Assembly: GCF_033958435.1 (NCBI RefSeq) | Contig: NC_134161.1 | Coordinates: 11,594,001-11,658,000, forward strand | Origin: Carettochelys insculpta | Lineage: Eukaryota; Chordata; Testudines; Carettochelyidae | DNA length: 64,000 nt | Direction: 5' to 3' | In this document: in pieces, positions 1-11,689 of the stretch | Numbering within the stretch: position 1 is the stretch's first letter | Layout of the letters: the number at the start of each line of letters is the position of its first letter | Notes under the pieces: generated by a model | What the model saw: the letters and a program-made list of their open reading frames with translations, nothing else | Told to the model about the DNA's origin: nothing | The model's database searches: none | Translations under genes and position numbers: made by a program

Positions 1-24
1 GAAGTATTTTCTTTCTCTTTCCAC

Positions 25-150
25 CAGCAATTCCACTGTCTAGTTAATGCAGCAATGCAGCAGCTTGAAGAAGGTACTCATGATAGAGCTGGTCCAGTTC
101 GTCCTCCAATCCTAAGGCATCCATGGCCGATTAAAGATCCCTCTGCTTAA
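25..150 (+). other. Short unrecognised open frame after an acceptor-like site
   Basis: A pyrimidine-rich stretch ending in CACCAG is followed by 40 open codons from position 28 (starting QFHCLVNAAMQQLEEG and ending KDPSA) to a TAA at 148-150. The composition looks protein-like, with little low complexity. I do not recognise the family and the frame runs to the window edge on the left. It may be the last piece of a retrocopy or transposon gene, or chance. Confidence 0.15.
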
Positions 151-1131
151 ATAGCCAGCTGTCCCTTTATCTCATACCTGCACTGGGAGTCTCCTGGCCC
201 ACATTCTAACAAGTGTGCCAATATCCTTTCCTCATTTGACACTTCTGTGTGCTGGAGAGATTGCATTGAAGTCAGTGAACCTAAGCCAGCTTTATCACAG
301 AGTGGATTTGGCGTGGTTTCTTGGTTTAGGTGGAGATTGTGACCAATCTGCCAGGCAGATTGAATCATAGTAGCCAGAGCCTGGTATTAACACATGTTAA
401 TTACAGTTACTTAATTACAGAGCTAGCTGAAATAGCAGTGAAATTCTCCCTTTCTCTCTCCCCCCAGAGGTGTAAGAAAAAAAAATCTAGAGAGCTCCAG
501 GTTCTTACATTTTCAGGTCTGCTAATGCTGCTAGCAATAAACTCTGCTTTTCTTCTCTTGCGTTTGATTGAAGAACACTAGAAATCAGCCGGGGAGCAGG
601 TGCTGTATTGTGTTAGATTAGCGCTGATTGAATTCTTACACAGCCAGCTGATTGACGTGCGTGTCCTGCAAGCACAGGATTCTGAAAAGGCCGGGTTGCA
701 ACCAGGAGGGTATTTTGCTGGATCACGTCCCTTAATCAGTACCCTTGGATCTGTGAACATTGTCAGCAGGCTCTCCTTCTCCTTGGTTTGTGCTGTGGAG
801 TAGAACCCTGTTCAGGCTTTGCCGGTCATCTGACTGTCAAAAGGAGAAATCAGCTCCCTTGGCCAGAAGATGCCTGTTTGACTTCATGTTCTGAAGCCTC
901 AGTTCCTTATAAAATTCAAGTTGTTCGGCTACTGGACAAATACGCAGTATGGGCTGTTGTGCCCCAAGCTTATAACTCCTGCTACAAAAATAACCCCAGA
1001 ACAGCTGATTTGGGAGCTGTTAGGGACAGGATGATCCAGCAGATATGTCCCATGGTGCTGTAAAGTTCTTTGTTGCTAATGAAAGGTGGATGCCGGAAGA
1101 TTTCCTGATTTGGAGAAAAGCCCCAGTATTC
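151..1131. other. Intronic stretch, nothing recognised
   Basis: Unique-looking AT-moderate DNA with several chance frames of 60 to 96 codons. I see no repeat family, motif series or splice-flanked frame in it. Confidence 0.5.
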
Positions 1132-1575
1132 ATAGAATCATAGAATCCAGAGGCTGGAATGACCTCAGGAGGTCATTTAGTCCAGCCCCGTGCCTAAAAC
1201 AGGAATAACCCCATATAAATCATCCCACCCATGACTATGCCAAGCTGAGACTTAAAAAGCCTCTAGGGATGGAGATTCCCCCACCTCTCTTGGTAACTCA
1301 TTCCGGTCCTTCACCACCCTCCTGGTGAAATAGTTTTTTCTAATATCCAACCTACACCTCTCCCTCTGAAACTTCAGACCATTGCTCCTTGTTCTGACCT
1401 CTGTCACCTTTGAGAATAGTCTCTCTCCATCCTCTTTAGAGCCCCATTTCAGAAGGATGAAGACTGCTATCAAATCATCCCTCAGTCTTCTCTTCTGCAA
1501 ACTAAATAAGCCCAAATCTCTCAGCCTCTCCTCATAGATCATGTGCTCCAGGCTCCTAATTGTTGCAGCCCAAGA
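1132..1575 (-). mobile_element. CR1 LINE, 5'-truncated 3' end
   Basis: On the minus strand this reads as the last part of a CR1 retrotransposon. A frame at 1252-1542 carries the CR1 ORF2 C-terminus (EERLRDLGLFSLQKRRLR, then GSKEDGERLFSK), followed by the 3' untranslated part and an end reading GATTCTATGATTCTATG. CR1 copies are usually cut at the 5' end like this one. The frame is only a tail, without reverse transcriptase motifs. Confidence 0.95.
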
Positions 1576-3150
1576 GCATTGGGAGCTACTGAGGGTTGGG
1601 CACTCAGAAATCTGAGCATTGCATACAGGTGTGTCAGTGGGAGTTGAGCGCTTTGGAAAACCAGCACCTCAGTTTGCCTCGATGCTTCAGGTTTCCATCT
1701 GCAAAACCAGGCTGGGAATTCTTCTACACAACAGTGCTGGTGTTAGACCAAGGTCACTGACTCTTCTGTGGGATATTGTGGTTAGGAGACTTCCACAAGT
1801 ACCTGGCTAGCCTGCAAAACGGGTTCCTATATTAACTGTTCCTGGTCAGGTCACGGATGGCACAAAGGTGAACTTTCTTCTGGCATTTCAGTAGTTCTCC
1901 AAGATGTGTAAAAGGTTTGTGTCTCATTCCAGGAGAGGGCCGGGGTTTAGTTCAGTATTTATCCACACTGGTCTGCTCATCCCTTCAGGATACATTGTGT
2001 ACTAGTTTTCATTATCATGCGGAAGATCAGGGACGGATGCTAGCATCAGCATCCAAGCACCGTCTGTGCTATAAATATTCCCATTGATTTGCTCTATCAG
2101 AGACCTCCTACCCTATTTCTTCTGCTGCTATCTCATAATTCCTAATGACAATTTCTATTAAACCAACAATAGCTCTCTGTCCACCTCACTTACGTAGGTC
2201 TTAGGCTGAGAGTGCCAAGTTTTCCTCTCCACTGGGCCTGTGCTGCTGCTTAAAGATGCACTAAACTACAGAGATGGTTTCATGACTAGATAGGAGCAGC
2301 AGGGGAGGTAGATTCGGTGGGGCAGTCACATGCATGTACCCCAAAAGTCAATGCTGGAAAACAGATGGAAGTTTTGGAGATGCCTGTTCACCCTGTTCTT
2401 GGACTCTGGTGGGTGGAAAGTCTTCTCTTCTGGAGGAACCATGCCATGGGAGGATACAGTTTTTGGGATAACCTGACACCTGCTTGGACTTCTAGAAGGC
2501 TGAGCAGCCCTCAAAGAGATAGCAGCAATAGAAACAATTCTGTTCAGTTGCTTCATCTCTTTTTTTCATCTGGTTGCAGTGACTCTGTAAAGCTGTTTAT
2601 GCAACTTATGTGAAAGCCCGGTGAGCATTCAAGATGGAAGAAGAAGACAGTTCTTTTCCTGAATGCTGCATACCAGCTGGTTTGTCTCAGACATCTCTTA
2701 GGCAGACTCTAGCTTTTGGGCAAGTGACCCAGGAGAAGACTTGAGCATGGCTAAACACATAAGTTACTGTGTACAAAAGCTGCTTTGCCCCAGACCTCGT
2801 TTGAAGAAGGAGCAATGGAGCAGATAGTGAGTTCGGGACTTGTGGGCTGAGTGATTCCATCTCACACCCTGAAGAGCTTTCAGTTTCCATTCTGTTGGGT
2901 GGGGTCAGGTGGGGTTAAGTGATCCTTAACAGAAAGAAAGTAATTTAGCTGCAGAGAGTTTCTCTTCCAGGGAGAGAGGAACACTTGTGCTTCCCAGCAC
3001 AGTCACTGCACATTTGTGAAGTACGATGAGATCTTCAAGTGGAAAGAGCTCTAAAGGGCCAAAGTGCCATCATCATTAGTTTTTCTTGTCAGCCTCGTGC
3101 TTTAGAATAGACTAGGCTGGGTAGGATGGGAGTGAAAATGGTTTGAGTGA
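1576..3150. other. Intronic stretch, nothing firmly recognised
   Basis: No known repeat or coding signal is clear here. The part near 1571-1720 has phrases resembling old, widespread reptilian intron repeats, but too weakly to name. Confidence 0.4.
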
Positions 3151-3199
3151 AGGAGGAGCAAGATCAAGCTGGAGAAATGTATTCCAGACTGCAGAGCAG

Positions 3200-3888
3200 T
3201 TGGCTTCTTGAAATACACAGCAGGTTGATGTGTCAAAGGGGTAGCAGAGCTCTACAGAACAGAGAAATTCTCAAAATTCTTGAAGACCTTGTTGGGCTAC
3301 AGGACCTTCATTCCCTAGCAGTCTGCTGGACTTAGAGAGCTGTGTAATGGAACCAGTGCTCATGTTCGCCTGTAGAACCATTTAAATCAGTATCTGATGT
3401 TAGGCAGGGTTGTGTTCTGGCCCCTACACTCTTTTTTTGTGCAATGGATTTCATAATGCACCATTCCATCAGCTCCAGTGGCCTGGAGATGAACGATCTC
3501 TCAAGCACAGGCTTTGACTGCACTGATGGCGGTATTCTTTCAGTAGGGAGCCCTGACAGGTTTCAAGAGCCAGTCCGAAACCTCCATGGTTCATGGCCAA
3601 AGACAAAACAGCAAAATGTAAGACCAGGTCTGCTGCTGACTCCCAGTTTCCTTGAACAATGAAACCATCAAATCAGTTTCCAGCCTTTGCTGTCTGGGTT
3701 CTGTATTTACCAACTTCTCCAATTCTCTCACAGAGATGCTCCATCACTTTGGCATTACAGCACCAGCTGTGTACTATTTACAATGGATACAGAATCAACA
3801 TAATCTTAGTATGACAACTAAGTTCAGAATTTATGCAAGCTATATCCTTCCCATACTGTTGTATGATTATGAAACATAGATACTATAC
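3200..3888 (+). mobile_element. Non-LTR retrotransposon reverse transcriptase, left part of a split copy
   Basis: The + strand carries a decayed reverse transcriptase. VRQGCVLAPTLF, the block preceding the catalytic motif, is at 3399-3434. The catalytic region is degenerate (FDCTDGG in place of an F-x-DD box), followed by FRIYASYILPILLYDYET near 3822-3879. Frameshifts and stops show that the copy is dead. It breaks at 3888, where a solo LTR is inserted, and resumes at 4658. It differs from CR1 and from the RTE-like copy at 11690-12720; I cannot fix its clade. Confidence 0.8.
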
Positions 3889-4657
3889 TGTCATGAATGA
3901 GTGCAGGGAAGGGGTTAATCTTCTAAGGTAGCCTGAATCCCAGGTGAGCCTATGGGAGTGAAGTAATTCTGTTTAAACTGAGAACAGTTGCAGTTCCTCG
4001 GGCTTTCTTCTCTCCATGCGACAGGGAGAAAGACCCATAGGGAAACGTCTCCCAGGCAAGTGGAAAGTAAAATCAGAAATATCCTGACCATTGCAAAATC
4101 AGCCATAGAGGGGTAAGTGCAAGGGGAATGTATAGTTACATGTATTCAGGCTGTGTTTTATTTTGAATTTCTTTGTAGTTCTCTGCTCTGAATTCGCTTT
4201 CGTGCTGTTGTTTGACTTGATATTTTCCCCTGTAACTGTTAAGCTAAATCCCAGGGAAATATTTTTCTCTGCGTGCAACCCATGATTTATTTCATCTTGT
4301 TTTGTGAATAAATCATTGTTTTCAGGCAACTCATCTGATCTCTGTGTCCTAAGAAGGGTCTGTTTCTTGGACCAAAACGGTCAGCTACTGAATTAAAGTT
4401 CTTTCTGTCTGAGCTCTTTCTGGATGGAGGTTTAAGAGCTTGGGGTACCCCCACAGGAAGACATCTGAGTGTGTCTTCTTAGGGTAGGATATTTTTTTCT
4501 CACTCGGTGATGGCAGTGAAACTAACCCCAGGACCAGGAAATTGGTGACCCTGGCCAGTTTTAAGGAAAAGCCTGTTTACAGGCAAGGTGTTCTTTAAAT
4601 TTCCACGGGGCCTCACTTTATGTACTCAGAGTGTAGGGTGTGGAGAAACCCCTGACA
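3889..4657. mobile_element. Solo LTR of an endogenous retrovirus-like element
   Basis: The segment begins TGTCATGAATGA and ends CCCCTGACA, the TG...CA ends typical of LTRs. TATAC on the left (3884-3888) and CATAC on the right (4658-4662) fit a 4-5 bp target-site duplication. Inside is an AATAAA-like polyadenylation region (GTGAATAAATCATT near 4306). No internal genes are present, so this is the product of recombination between two LTRs. The surrounding LINE frame continues on the right. Confidence 0.75.
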
Positions 4658-5060
4658 CATACTGAGCAGACTGGGCAAAGCTGGAGGTTTTCTGCACAAA
4701 TTGCCAACATTATCTGTTGGGCCTCAAGTGGAATGATTTAACCTGTGGTGCAGGTGTTTAGGGTTGTTCTTGTTGACAGCCTTCTGGGGCCATTGTCTGC
4801 AGGTGGCACCTTAGTTTTTTTGGACATCTTGAAAAGACGCCACAAGACAATGACATTCTGCAGGTGGCTTGTAACATCCAGGACAAAATTCCACCAACCA
4901 AGAGGTAGGAGTGGTGCAGAAGCAGATCCCCTGTTACATGGCTTAAGCAGGGCTGTTCCAAAGTTGGATTCTCAGGCCATCAAGCCTTCATGGTAGTGCA
5001 GAAATGGTCCAGAGGATGAATGACCACTATGGGCACCTCTCTGGCTAAGTGTTGAAGAAG
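4658..5060 (+). mobile_element. Non-LTR retrotransposon, right part of the split copy
   Basis: Directly after the LTR one frame reads ADWAKLEVF, then NCQHYLLGLKWNDL. This is the stretch that follows the ETWxL segment in this type of LINE, and it lies in the same frame as the left part once the LTR and one target duplicate are left out. Further on, a weaker match (FFGHLEK) resembles the C-terminal region. The right limit is soft. Confidence 0.65.
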
Positions 5061-5984
5061 ACTGCCCCTGATAAACTATGAGCGTGGCATGCCTACCTGT
5101 CTGTGCTTTTGAAGTTTGTCCAGTTTGAGTGTCTATGCTGTAATCCAAAGGATGACTGCATCTTTGGTAGCTTTACCTGCCTTAGCACAACTGAAAAATA
5201 AAGCAGAGTAGAAAGGGTGGTACAGGCTACAGCATGGGATATACAAGCCTGTCAAAGGGGGGCTGACAGCCACAACAAGCCCTTGGGCAAGGTGCATCGG
5301 GGTGAGTCTGGCTCTGCTGGAAGGGTTGGGGTCTCGGGCAGAAAGGGCAGAGTGGCAGTTAAAAGGGGCCTCAGGCTCCAGCCACCATATTGCAGTGGTG
5401 GCCAAGAGCTCCAGGACCCTGTGCATTTGTCCTCTTTGTCCTCAGCGGGTTTGTGTGTCAAGGAGCCTTGAGTACGTACTTGTGTGACTATTCTGTGCTG
5501 AAGTCTACACTGCCAATTGTAGACATGCTCGTGTGGTCAGAGCTAACAAGCGCAGGTCTACCTTAGATAGCAGTGTGGCCATGCCTCCAAGGCTTGTACT
5601 TCAGTAACACTTTTCGCACTGCTTCTAACAGCATCACCCCAAATGGCCAGCGCATCCTGTGCAACATCAGATTTCAGTGTTCAAAACACATGCACGCAGC
5701 AGAGCTCCTGGGGTTCCGCTGACAGATGATTTGGTGTGCGGAGGAGACTTCGTTTTGGGTGGTAATATTAGGAACTGATTCCGGATTACACAGCTCTTTA
5801 ATTTTATACAATACTAAAGAACATCGTGTGGCCAAGTTCATGAAGTAATGACACTTTACAGCCCCCCTTCCCATTGGTTACCAGATTCTGAGGAGAAAGC
5901 TGTTTTTTATCATCATAGCTATAAATAGGTAAGTGTATTGTATATAGACACAGAAAAATAAACAGCTTTCAGGTACCTAAAAGT
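5061..5984. other. Intronic stretch with one possible MITE scrap
   Basis: Mostly nothing recognised. Around 5500-5640 the phrases GTCTACACTGCC and TGTAGACATG form a small inverted pair like the ends of the GTCTACAC MITEs found elsewhere in the window, but no second terminus or target duplication is visible. Confidence 0.3.
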
Positions 5985-6236
5985 TTGTTACAAGCAGGAG
6001 GGAGAAAAAATTATTCTCCTTAACTTCTGATTGTAGAACAGGAAGCAATGGGCTTAAATTGCAGCAATGCAGCTTCGGTTGAACATTGTAAATTGCGTAG
6101 GGAGGTTGTAGAATCTCCATCGCTGGAGAGATTTAAGAGCAGATAAGCACTTGTCAGGGATGATCTAAGTGATGCTTGGTCCTGCCATGTGTGGATGAGA
6201 CTGGACTCAAGTTCTAGTATTCTGAGATTGTCTGCA
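5985..6236 (+). mobile_element. CR1 LINE 3' fragment
   Basis: The + strand matches a CR1 3' region: a motif near GAAGCAATGGGCTTAAAT, then GTTGTAGAATCTCCATC, GATTTAAGAGCAGATAAGC and a diverged end at TATTCTGAGATTG. It is an old, 5'-truncated copy without a usable frame. Confidence 0.75.
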
Positions 6237-6667
6237 GGGGCAGGTCATTCCTGATTTTACCCTGGCTTCAGCCCCTCCTGCCCTAACCTGGCCAAAAGCT
6301 GCCTTACCCACCGGATCACTGAATTTCCAGCCTCTCTTCAGAGACTAGCTATCCTTAGCTGCTTTTAAACCCCTGTAACTAAGAACAGCAATAGCTTCAG
6401 CAGATGTTACTGAGCGTGCTCAGTTACTTCCTATGGAAAAAAAGCCATCTCTTTTTCTGCCCTTATCCCTGAATTTGCCCCTCCTTACATAACCCTTCCT
6501 CCAGCTGCTTAACCTATCAGCCGGTCAGTTTCCATCCCATGCTCTGTCCTTGGCTACCCCTTTTCTTTGGTTTGCATCCAGGGGGGCCTTTTCACCCTGA
6601 CCTCTAAGAAGGGCAGTGGCTTCAGATTTTTAAGAGCAGGTTAGACAAATATCTGCATGGACATTCT
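6237..6667. other. Intronic stretch with a tiny CR1-like scrap
   Basis: Only GATTTTTAAGAGCAGGTTAG with AAATATCTGCATGG near 6626-6660 looks like a CR1 3' fragment. The rest is unremarkable. Confidence 0.35.
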
Positions 6668-7336
6668 AGATCACTATTTCCCAATTTTATTTGGCCGTGG
6701 AGCCCTTTTAAACTAGAAGGAATTTTGTAGAACCCCTAATAACAGTCTTACATGTGGCTGAACCCACCTCTGCCCCAAACCGGTCCCTGGGACTAACACA
6801 CCTTCCCAAAGTGTCCCCCAGCCTAACCCTGCCTGAACAAACTCTGCCCAAGTTAACTCCTGCTGTTACCTCACCCAACATGGCGGACGAACCTACCTTT
6901 GCCACCGCTGCTCCTCCAACTCTAGTCCTGAGGGCCCTATTTCATTGGTTGCCCTTTGGCAATGCAAGAAGCCAGTTGCAGCCAATGAAAGGCAAGGATG
7001 ACACAGGAATCACGGGACCCATCTGGCTCCCCTCCCTGATAGTCATTGGCTCCCCTTATACCACCCCCATTGTGCACGTGCTAGCTACTTTGCAAGTGAA
7101 GGGCTCTCTGCGGCTCCCTGCCCTGCTGCCTCTGAAATAACGGAACTAAATTCAGTTGGTTTAACAGCCTGATCCCTCCCGCTGCCCTGCCGGCTGTTAA
7201 ACCAATTCAATTTAGTTCTGCTGTTTCAGCGTGCAGGGCAGGGAGCTGCAGAAGAGTCAGAGGCAGCAGCATCTGGAACTGCAAATGACTCCTTAGAGCC
7301 ACACGTGGCTCCGGAGCCACAGGTTGCCAACACCCT
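6668..7336. mobile_element. hAT-like region enclosing a long hairpin
   Basis: The left edge (CACTATTTCCCAATTTT near 6672) and the right edge (GGTTGCCAACACCCTG near 7323) each resemble hAT termini, but of different subfamilies. This may be two overlapping elements rather than one. No matching 8-bp duplication was found. The centre holds a hairpin, listed separately. Confidence 0.5.
7109..7251. repeat. Imperfect inverted repeat (long hairpin)
   Basis: The left arm, about 7109-7169, contains CTCCCTGCCCTGC, then GAACTAAATTCAGTTGG and TTTAACAGCC. The right arm, about 7191-7251, is its reverse complement with a few mismatches. The loop is about 21 bases. Such a foldback fits the core of a MITE. 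Confidence 0.85.
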
Positions 7337-8783
7337 GATCATTTTCTCTCAGAACCCTTGTTTTCACTTTGTCGAACGCTGGGGTTTGGCAGGAGTCCGT
7401 TTGGGAAGCACTGCTCTCGATGATGCTTGGTCCTGCCATCATTGCAGGGGACTTGGACTTACAGTGTCTAATGGTTTGGTGCTTTGGGTCACACGCTGAC
7501 CCTGCTGTGCAGTGGGCACCTCCCTTCAGAGCAAGGCAGCGAAATTGCCCTGCCGCAAATGAACCTTCTAGAACCTGCTCCAAAACTCATTGAAGTCAGT
7601 GAGAGTTTTTCCTTAGACTCTAATAGGCTTTAAATCAGGCTCTTAGTTGTCAAAATACAGCTACTTGTCTCTGTAAACCAGAAGCTCAGGTGCTGAATCA
7701 AGAAGAAGCTTATTTCAGGCTGGAATACTTAACCCCGGAGTCCGTTCAAATTCCCCTTCCCAAATTAAATGACTTGATTGAGGACTTTGTTTCTATTTTC
7801 CCCCTGTAGTCTGCATCTGAGCTTAAAATAAAAAAAAGCTCTCTGAAAATATAATAAAGTAACTTGGTTTAAAGGCTCAAACGGTGGTTTCTGGATTTAC
7901 TAGATCTGAAGCATTAATTCAGAAAATCCGCTGAACAGCTTTGGGGAACAGATACAGTTATTTAGTGGCTGAGAGGCCAGCATAAATTTGATTTTCTCTC
8001 CCCCTTATGTCTTCCCGTTTCAAAGAGAGTCAGTATACACTGACCGCAACATAGCTCTGTTCCTGTGTACGTCATCATGCAGCCGGCTGTAAACTACCAG
8101 TAGTCCGTACCTAGTCCCATGAAACCTTGGTTTGGCTATAGGCGTTAAAGCCTGACTATGGAAAGGAAAGTCAAAGGGAAGAGAGAGAGCTTGTATCTCA
8201 ATTACATAAAGCATTCCTTTGTGTAAGAAGAGATGCTGAAATTTGTGCTCCAGCCACTTGCTGTGTCTGACCCTACTTATCTGCTTAAGCCTGCTGGTTT
8301 AGAATATTCAAAAAGCACTCGATCAGGGGAGCTGGAATGTGATTTGGACCAAATCTGTGCAAACAACAAGCAGCTTTACCCAACAGTGTCCTTGTGAACC
8401 TTTCAGTGGAAAGATGGGCCTGAATCCAGTCCCCAGACTCAAGAACTCTTGAACTTTGTGGAAATCTGAACCTGGAGCCAAATCTTGCTGGAATTCTTAT
8501 CTCTGAAACGAGCAGGCCCTGGCTTGCCATGCTGAACATCACCAGATACTGAGGGCACTGGATCTGTAGCCATACAAGGCTCATATTCAGCCCAGCTTTT
8601 GTCTTTTGTGCTGTTCCAGCTGACGTGGGTTTGCCTGGCCTGAGGTAGGTCTTGAGTTCTGGTGCTCAGTGAACTTGCAGGCCCAGCCGAGGCAAACAAG
8701 GCAGTTGTCTTGGGCCCTGCCCTCCAACTGACTCGCTCATGGGCCAACTTCAGATGAGCAAGTGGATTGGATGATTGTAGAAA
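7337..8783. other. Intronic stretch with one CR1 scrap
   Basis: GATGATGCTTGGTCCTGCCA near 7420-7440, with a following GCAGGGGACTTGGACT, is a short CR1 3' scrap. Nothing else is recognised; the frames seen are chance. Confidence 0.4.
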
Positions 8784-8862
8784 TGGGTCTTACCCACAGA
8801 AGCTCGTGACCTTCTCAATCTGTTAGTCTTTCGGGTGCTGTAGGGCTGCTTGTTGTCTGTGA
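8784..8862. repeat. Foldback repeat family B, partial copy
   Basis: GGGTCTTACCCACAGAAGCT, then CTGTTAGTCTTTCGGGTGC and CTTGTTGT, matches one half of the palindromic family seen whole at 55985-56183. The copy is diverged and lacks the mirrored half. Confidence 0.7.
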
Positions 8863-9289
8863 AGCTTCAGACTGCCATGGTGACCCCTCTGAGGCTAGTG
8901 GCCTGTTAGTGAGATAAAAGGCAGGTTTGAGATGTTTCACCTATCTTCAGTGAGTGTACACAGTCACCTGCCCATGTTGGAGCAATATGGACCCATAGAA
9001 CGCACTTCAGATTGTCAGACAGCAAGGTGATAAGAAGTTGGAGACAGAAAAACATGGGTGCATGAGGGCCATGGCACGGATAGATTCATAGCCCAGAGAG
9101 AAGAGATGATGCCAACAGCCAGGATTGGGAGTTAACACTAAGCACCTTCAGCCTTCCAGACCAAGAATAAATGCCACCAGTGACAATGATAGAAACCCAA
9201 CAGCCCCTGCCCTGCCCTCTGGGATCTATTGTGTTAAACCCAACATTACATGCTGCAGATGCCATTGTGCCGCAGGCTAATTTGACGAT
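8863..9289. other. Intronic stretch, nothing recognised
   Basis: No repeat, coding or regulatory signal stands out. Confidence 0.4.
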
Positions 9290-9600
9290 TTGCATTGCTG
9301 AGAGGGGATTAATGGAACCTCCCTTTTGATGGCCTGTTTCTAATTTGCATCTTTAACGAGGTGGGCCCAAAGCCAGGTTTTTGTTCCTTTGTGTTTACTT
9401 CTGAGGAGCAGTGTTTATTTCCAATGATTACAAATAAATCTCTTCTTCCTTTTCTCCAGCTGCCTGAAATAAAAGCCTCTTAATTCTGTAGCCAGAGTGA
9501 CTACCCAAAGAAGAGAAAATATTCAATTAAGAGGCCCCTGAAAATGTAATTAATGTTCCCTTCTCAGACAGCACCATGACCATACTTTTGTTCTGCCTCC
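9290..9600. promoter_or_regulatory. Candidate conserved non-coding element
   Basis: An AT-rich, non-repetitive block with a POU-type octamer ATTTGCAT at 9343-9350, several TAATTA/AATTAAT-like homeodomain cores and AAATAAATC-type boxes. Its texture resembles deeply conserved intronic enhancers of developmental genes. Conservation is inferred only from composition. Confidence 0.25.
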
Positions 9601-10028
9601 TTTTGCAGGTCGTTACAGATGGAAACTTTCACAGCTCCAATGTTGTGTCAAGTAGCTAGAGCAGTCACTTGGGAAGCTGGAGAATCTCTGGACTAAGTTA
9701 CTTCCTCTTGTGCCTTATTTGTATAATAGCAGCTTGTAAAGACCCAAATGAGATTGGGTGTGCATTGTGTTTGCTCCCTAGCAGAGATGACCCTTGCCCC
9801 AAACAGCTGGCAGTCTAACCAGACATACTGTTTTCTCAAAGAGCTGATAAGGATGTGAGGCACAGCCAGATTGAAAGACTTGTCTAACCTCACACTAGGT
9901 ATATATGGCAGAAGCCAGGCCTTGGCCTCCATGACCACTCTGCCTGTCTGCTGAGATGATCTTATAAGGCTTTCAACGAAGCAGCCGAAGCGTTCAGGTG
10001 GCTTGATCAAAGTGTGACTTACTTGACT
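9601..10028. other. Intronic stretch, nothing recognised
   Basis: Two long chance frames only; no repeat identified. Confidence 0.4.
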
Positions 10029-10480
10029 TGACTTAAACCCTTGTATTCCAGGTAGGACATGGGTCCTCTACAAGTCTCCTCCACTTCATTCTGTCTTGGG
10101 ACAAAACATCTATCTGACTCCAGGAGTGCCCCAGTTGTTGTCCTTCAGTCTCAGCAGACCTTCTCCACATTGTCTGAGGTCTTCTTCTTTCACCTTTTCC
10201 TTGCAGGTTCCATGTGAGAGCTTGACGGACTGTGCTGGATGATGGTTTTCTGAGAGTGTGGCCTAGCCATCCCCACTTACTTCTCTTGATTTGAACGTCA
10301 AGTGGTTCTTGTCCTGCTCTGTTCCAAAGCTCCTCATTGGTGACCAAGTCTTGGCATTTGATGCAACAGATGTGCCACAGGCATATTGTTTATGAATGTC
10401 TGTACCTTGTGATTTGAAGACTTTTTAGTAGTCCAGGTCTTGCATCTGCACAAAAGCGCATGCTTCACACTTCACAATCC
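10029..10480 (-). mobile_element. Non-LTR retrotransposon, C-terminal end of the reverse transcriptase ORF
   Basis: On the minus strand 10347-10033 is open for 104 codons and reads TNEELWNRAGQEPL, then GWLGHTLRKPSSSTVRQAL, a tryptophan- and arginine-rich block and SQDRMKWRRLV. This is the C-terminal domain typical of RTE-, Rex- and Jockey-type LINEs. Diverged coding sequence continues upstream to about 10480. The catalytic motifs are missing, so this is a 5'-truncated, dead copy. It belongs to a different family from the copy at 11690-12720. Confidence 0.8.
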
Positions 10481-11689
10481 ACAGTTTCATTTTCACAGAT
10501 ATTATTTGTGGGCTCCATATGGGATGGAAAGTCTTAAACCTCCCATCCTTGAGGCTTTTGTCCCTCCCAGGAATATAGATGTTTAACATCTGTTCCCCCT
10601 GCCCTATATCTGTCCCCAAACCGTCTCAACCTCAGAAGAACAGCGTTACTTGGACTGGAGAGCACAAAACCTCGTGTTCCTCAACCAGCACAGTGGGGAG
10701 CCCAGCAAATGAAACCTCACCCATCAAAAAACCATGCAAAGACGAAGCTGTTCCCTGCAGCAGGCCTGCCTGCTACCCCCAAAAGTGGCAGGTAGGAGTT
10801 GAAGGGTGGAATTGTAACCACAGGAGATGCAAGTGGCTTCTGTTGTGCAGTCATCCCTACCTGGCAACAGTGTGTCAATATCATTAATGAAGCCAGGCAA
10901 GGCTGGCAGGTGTGATCCAAGCAAGGGCCTTGGTTAATAAGTGTCCAGAGATGGGGGATGGCCGTTTTCTCTAGCAGAAGGCAAAGAACGCTATCTGGCA
11001 CTATCTGTATTGTTGACACGAAGAAAAATAATACCTGGGAAAACTTGAAAATTAGCAACTAAGGAGGAAGAATGGGTACAATTAGAGTGAAAGTAGTAGT
11101 ATCTTGGTGCCTCCCTCATACATCTTCTCACTCCGTGGCATTCAAGTTGTCTCTTGTGAAGCTTCATGATCTGTTAGGTTGCTCTTGTGCTTTCAGAGTA
11201 GTGATGAGGGGATAAAAACGGGCCCCTGGAGGTCTGTGCTTAGAAAGCATGGATTTGTCATGATCCGCCCAGACAGGATTAGAGCCCCATTGCTTCCGGG
11301 GTCCTCTTTGCAGCTTCTGATTCCGGGGAAACAGCGAGGAACTAGTCCCAACAGCCACCTATTGTGGTGAGGTTTGTAGGTGAACCAGTTGTGCTGCTGA
11401 CTTTCTTTTTCAGCATCGACAGAGTGTTTGCTGCCATGAGAGGAGAAAACTCTCTGGCCTAAAATGCAGAGACTCTAAACAAACAGACACAGGAGAAATA
11501 AGGTACACGAGTTTTACGTGGTAGTACTGTAGTGGGCTACAGTGCATCAGAAAAGAATGCACCGGACTAGAAAACATGGTTTGGGATTCTTTTTCTCAGG
11601 AAATTTCTGAGAAGGGCTGCAGGCAGTTTGGTTTCTGCAATGGGCAAAAGTTACACTGTTGGTTTCATTAGCAGCAGGAACCATGGGCT
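10481..11689. other. Intronic stretch, nothing recognised
   Basis: Chance frames up to 113 codons. No repeat family recognised. Confidence 0.4.

Noticed and set aside
3889..4657. Intact endogenous retrovirus
   Set aside because: Only one LTR is present with no internal region, so it is a solo LTR.
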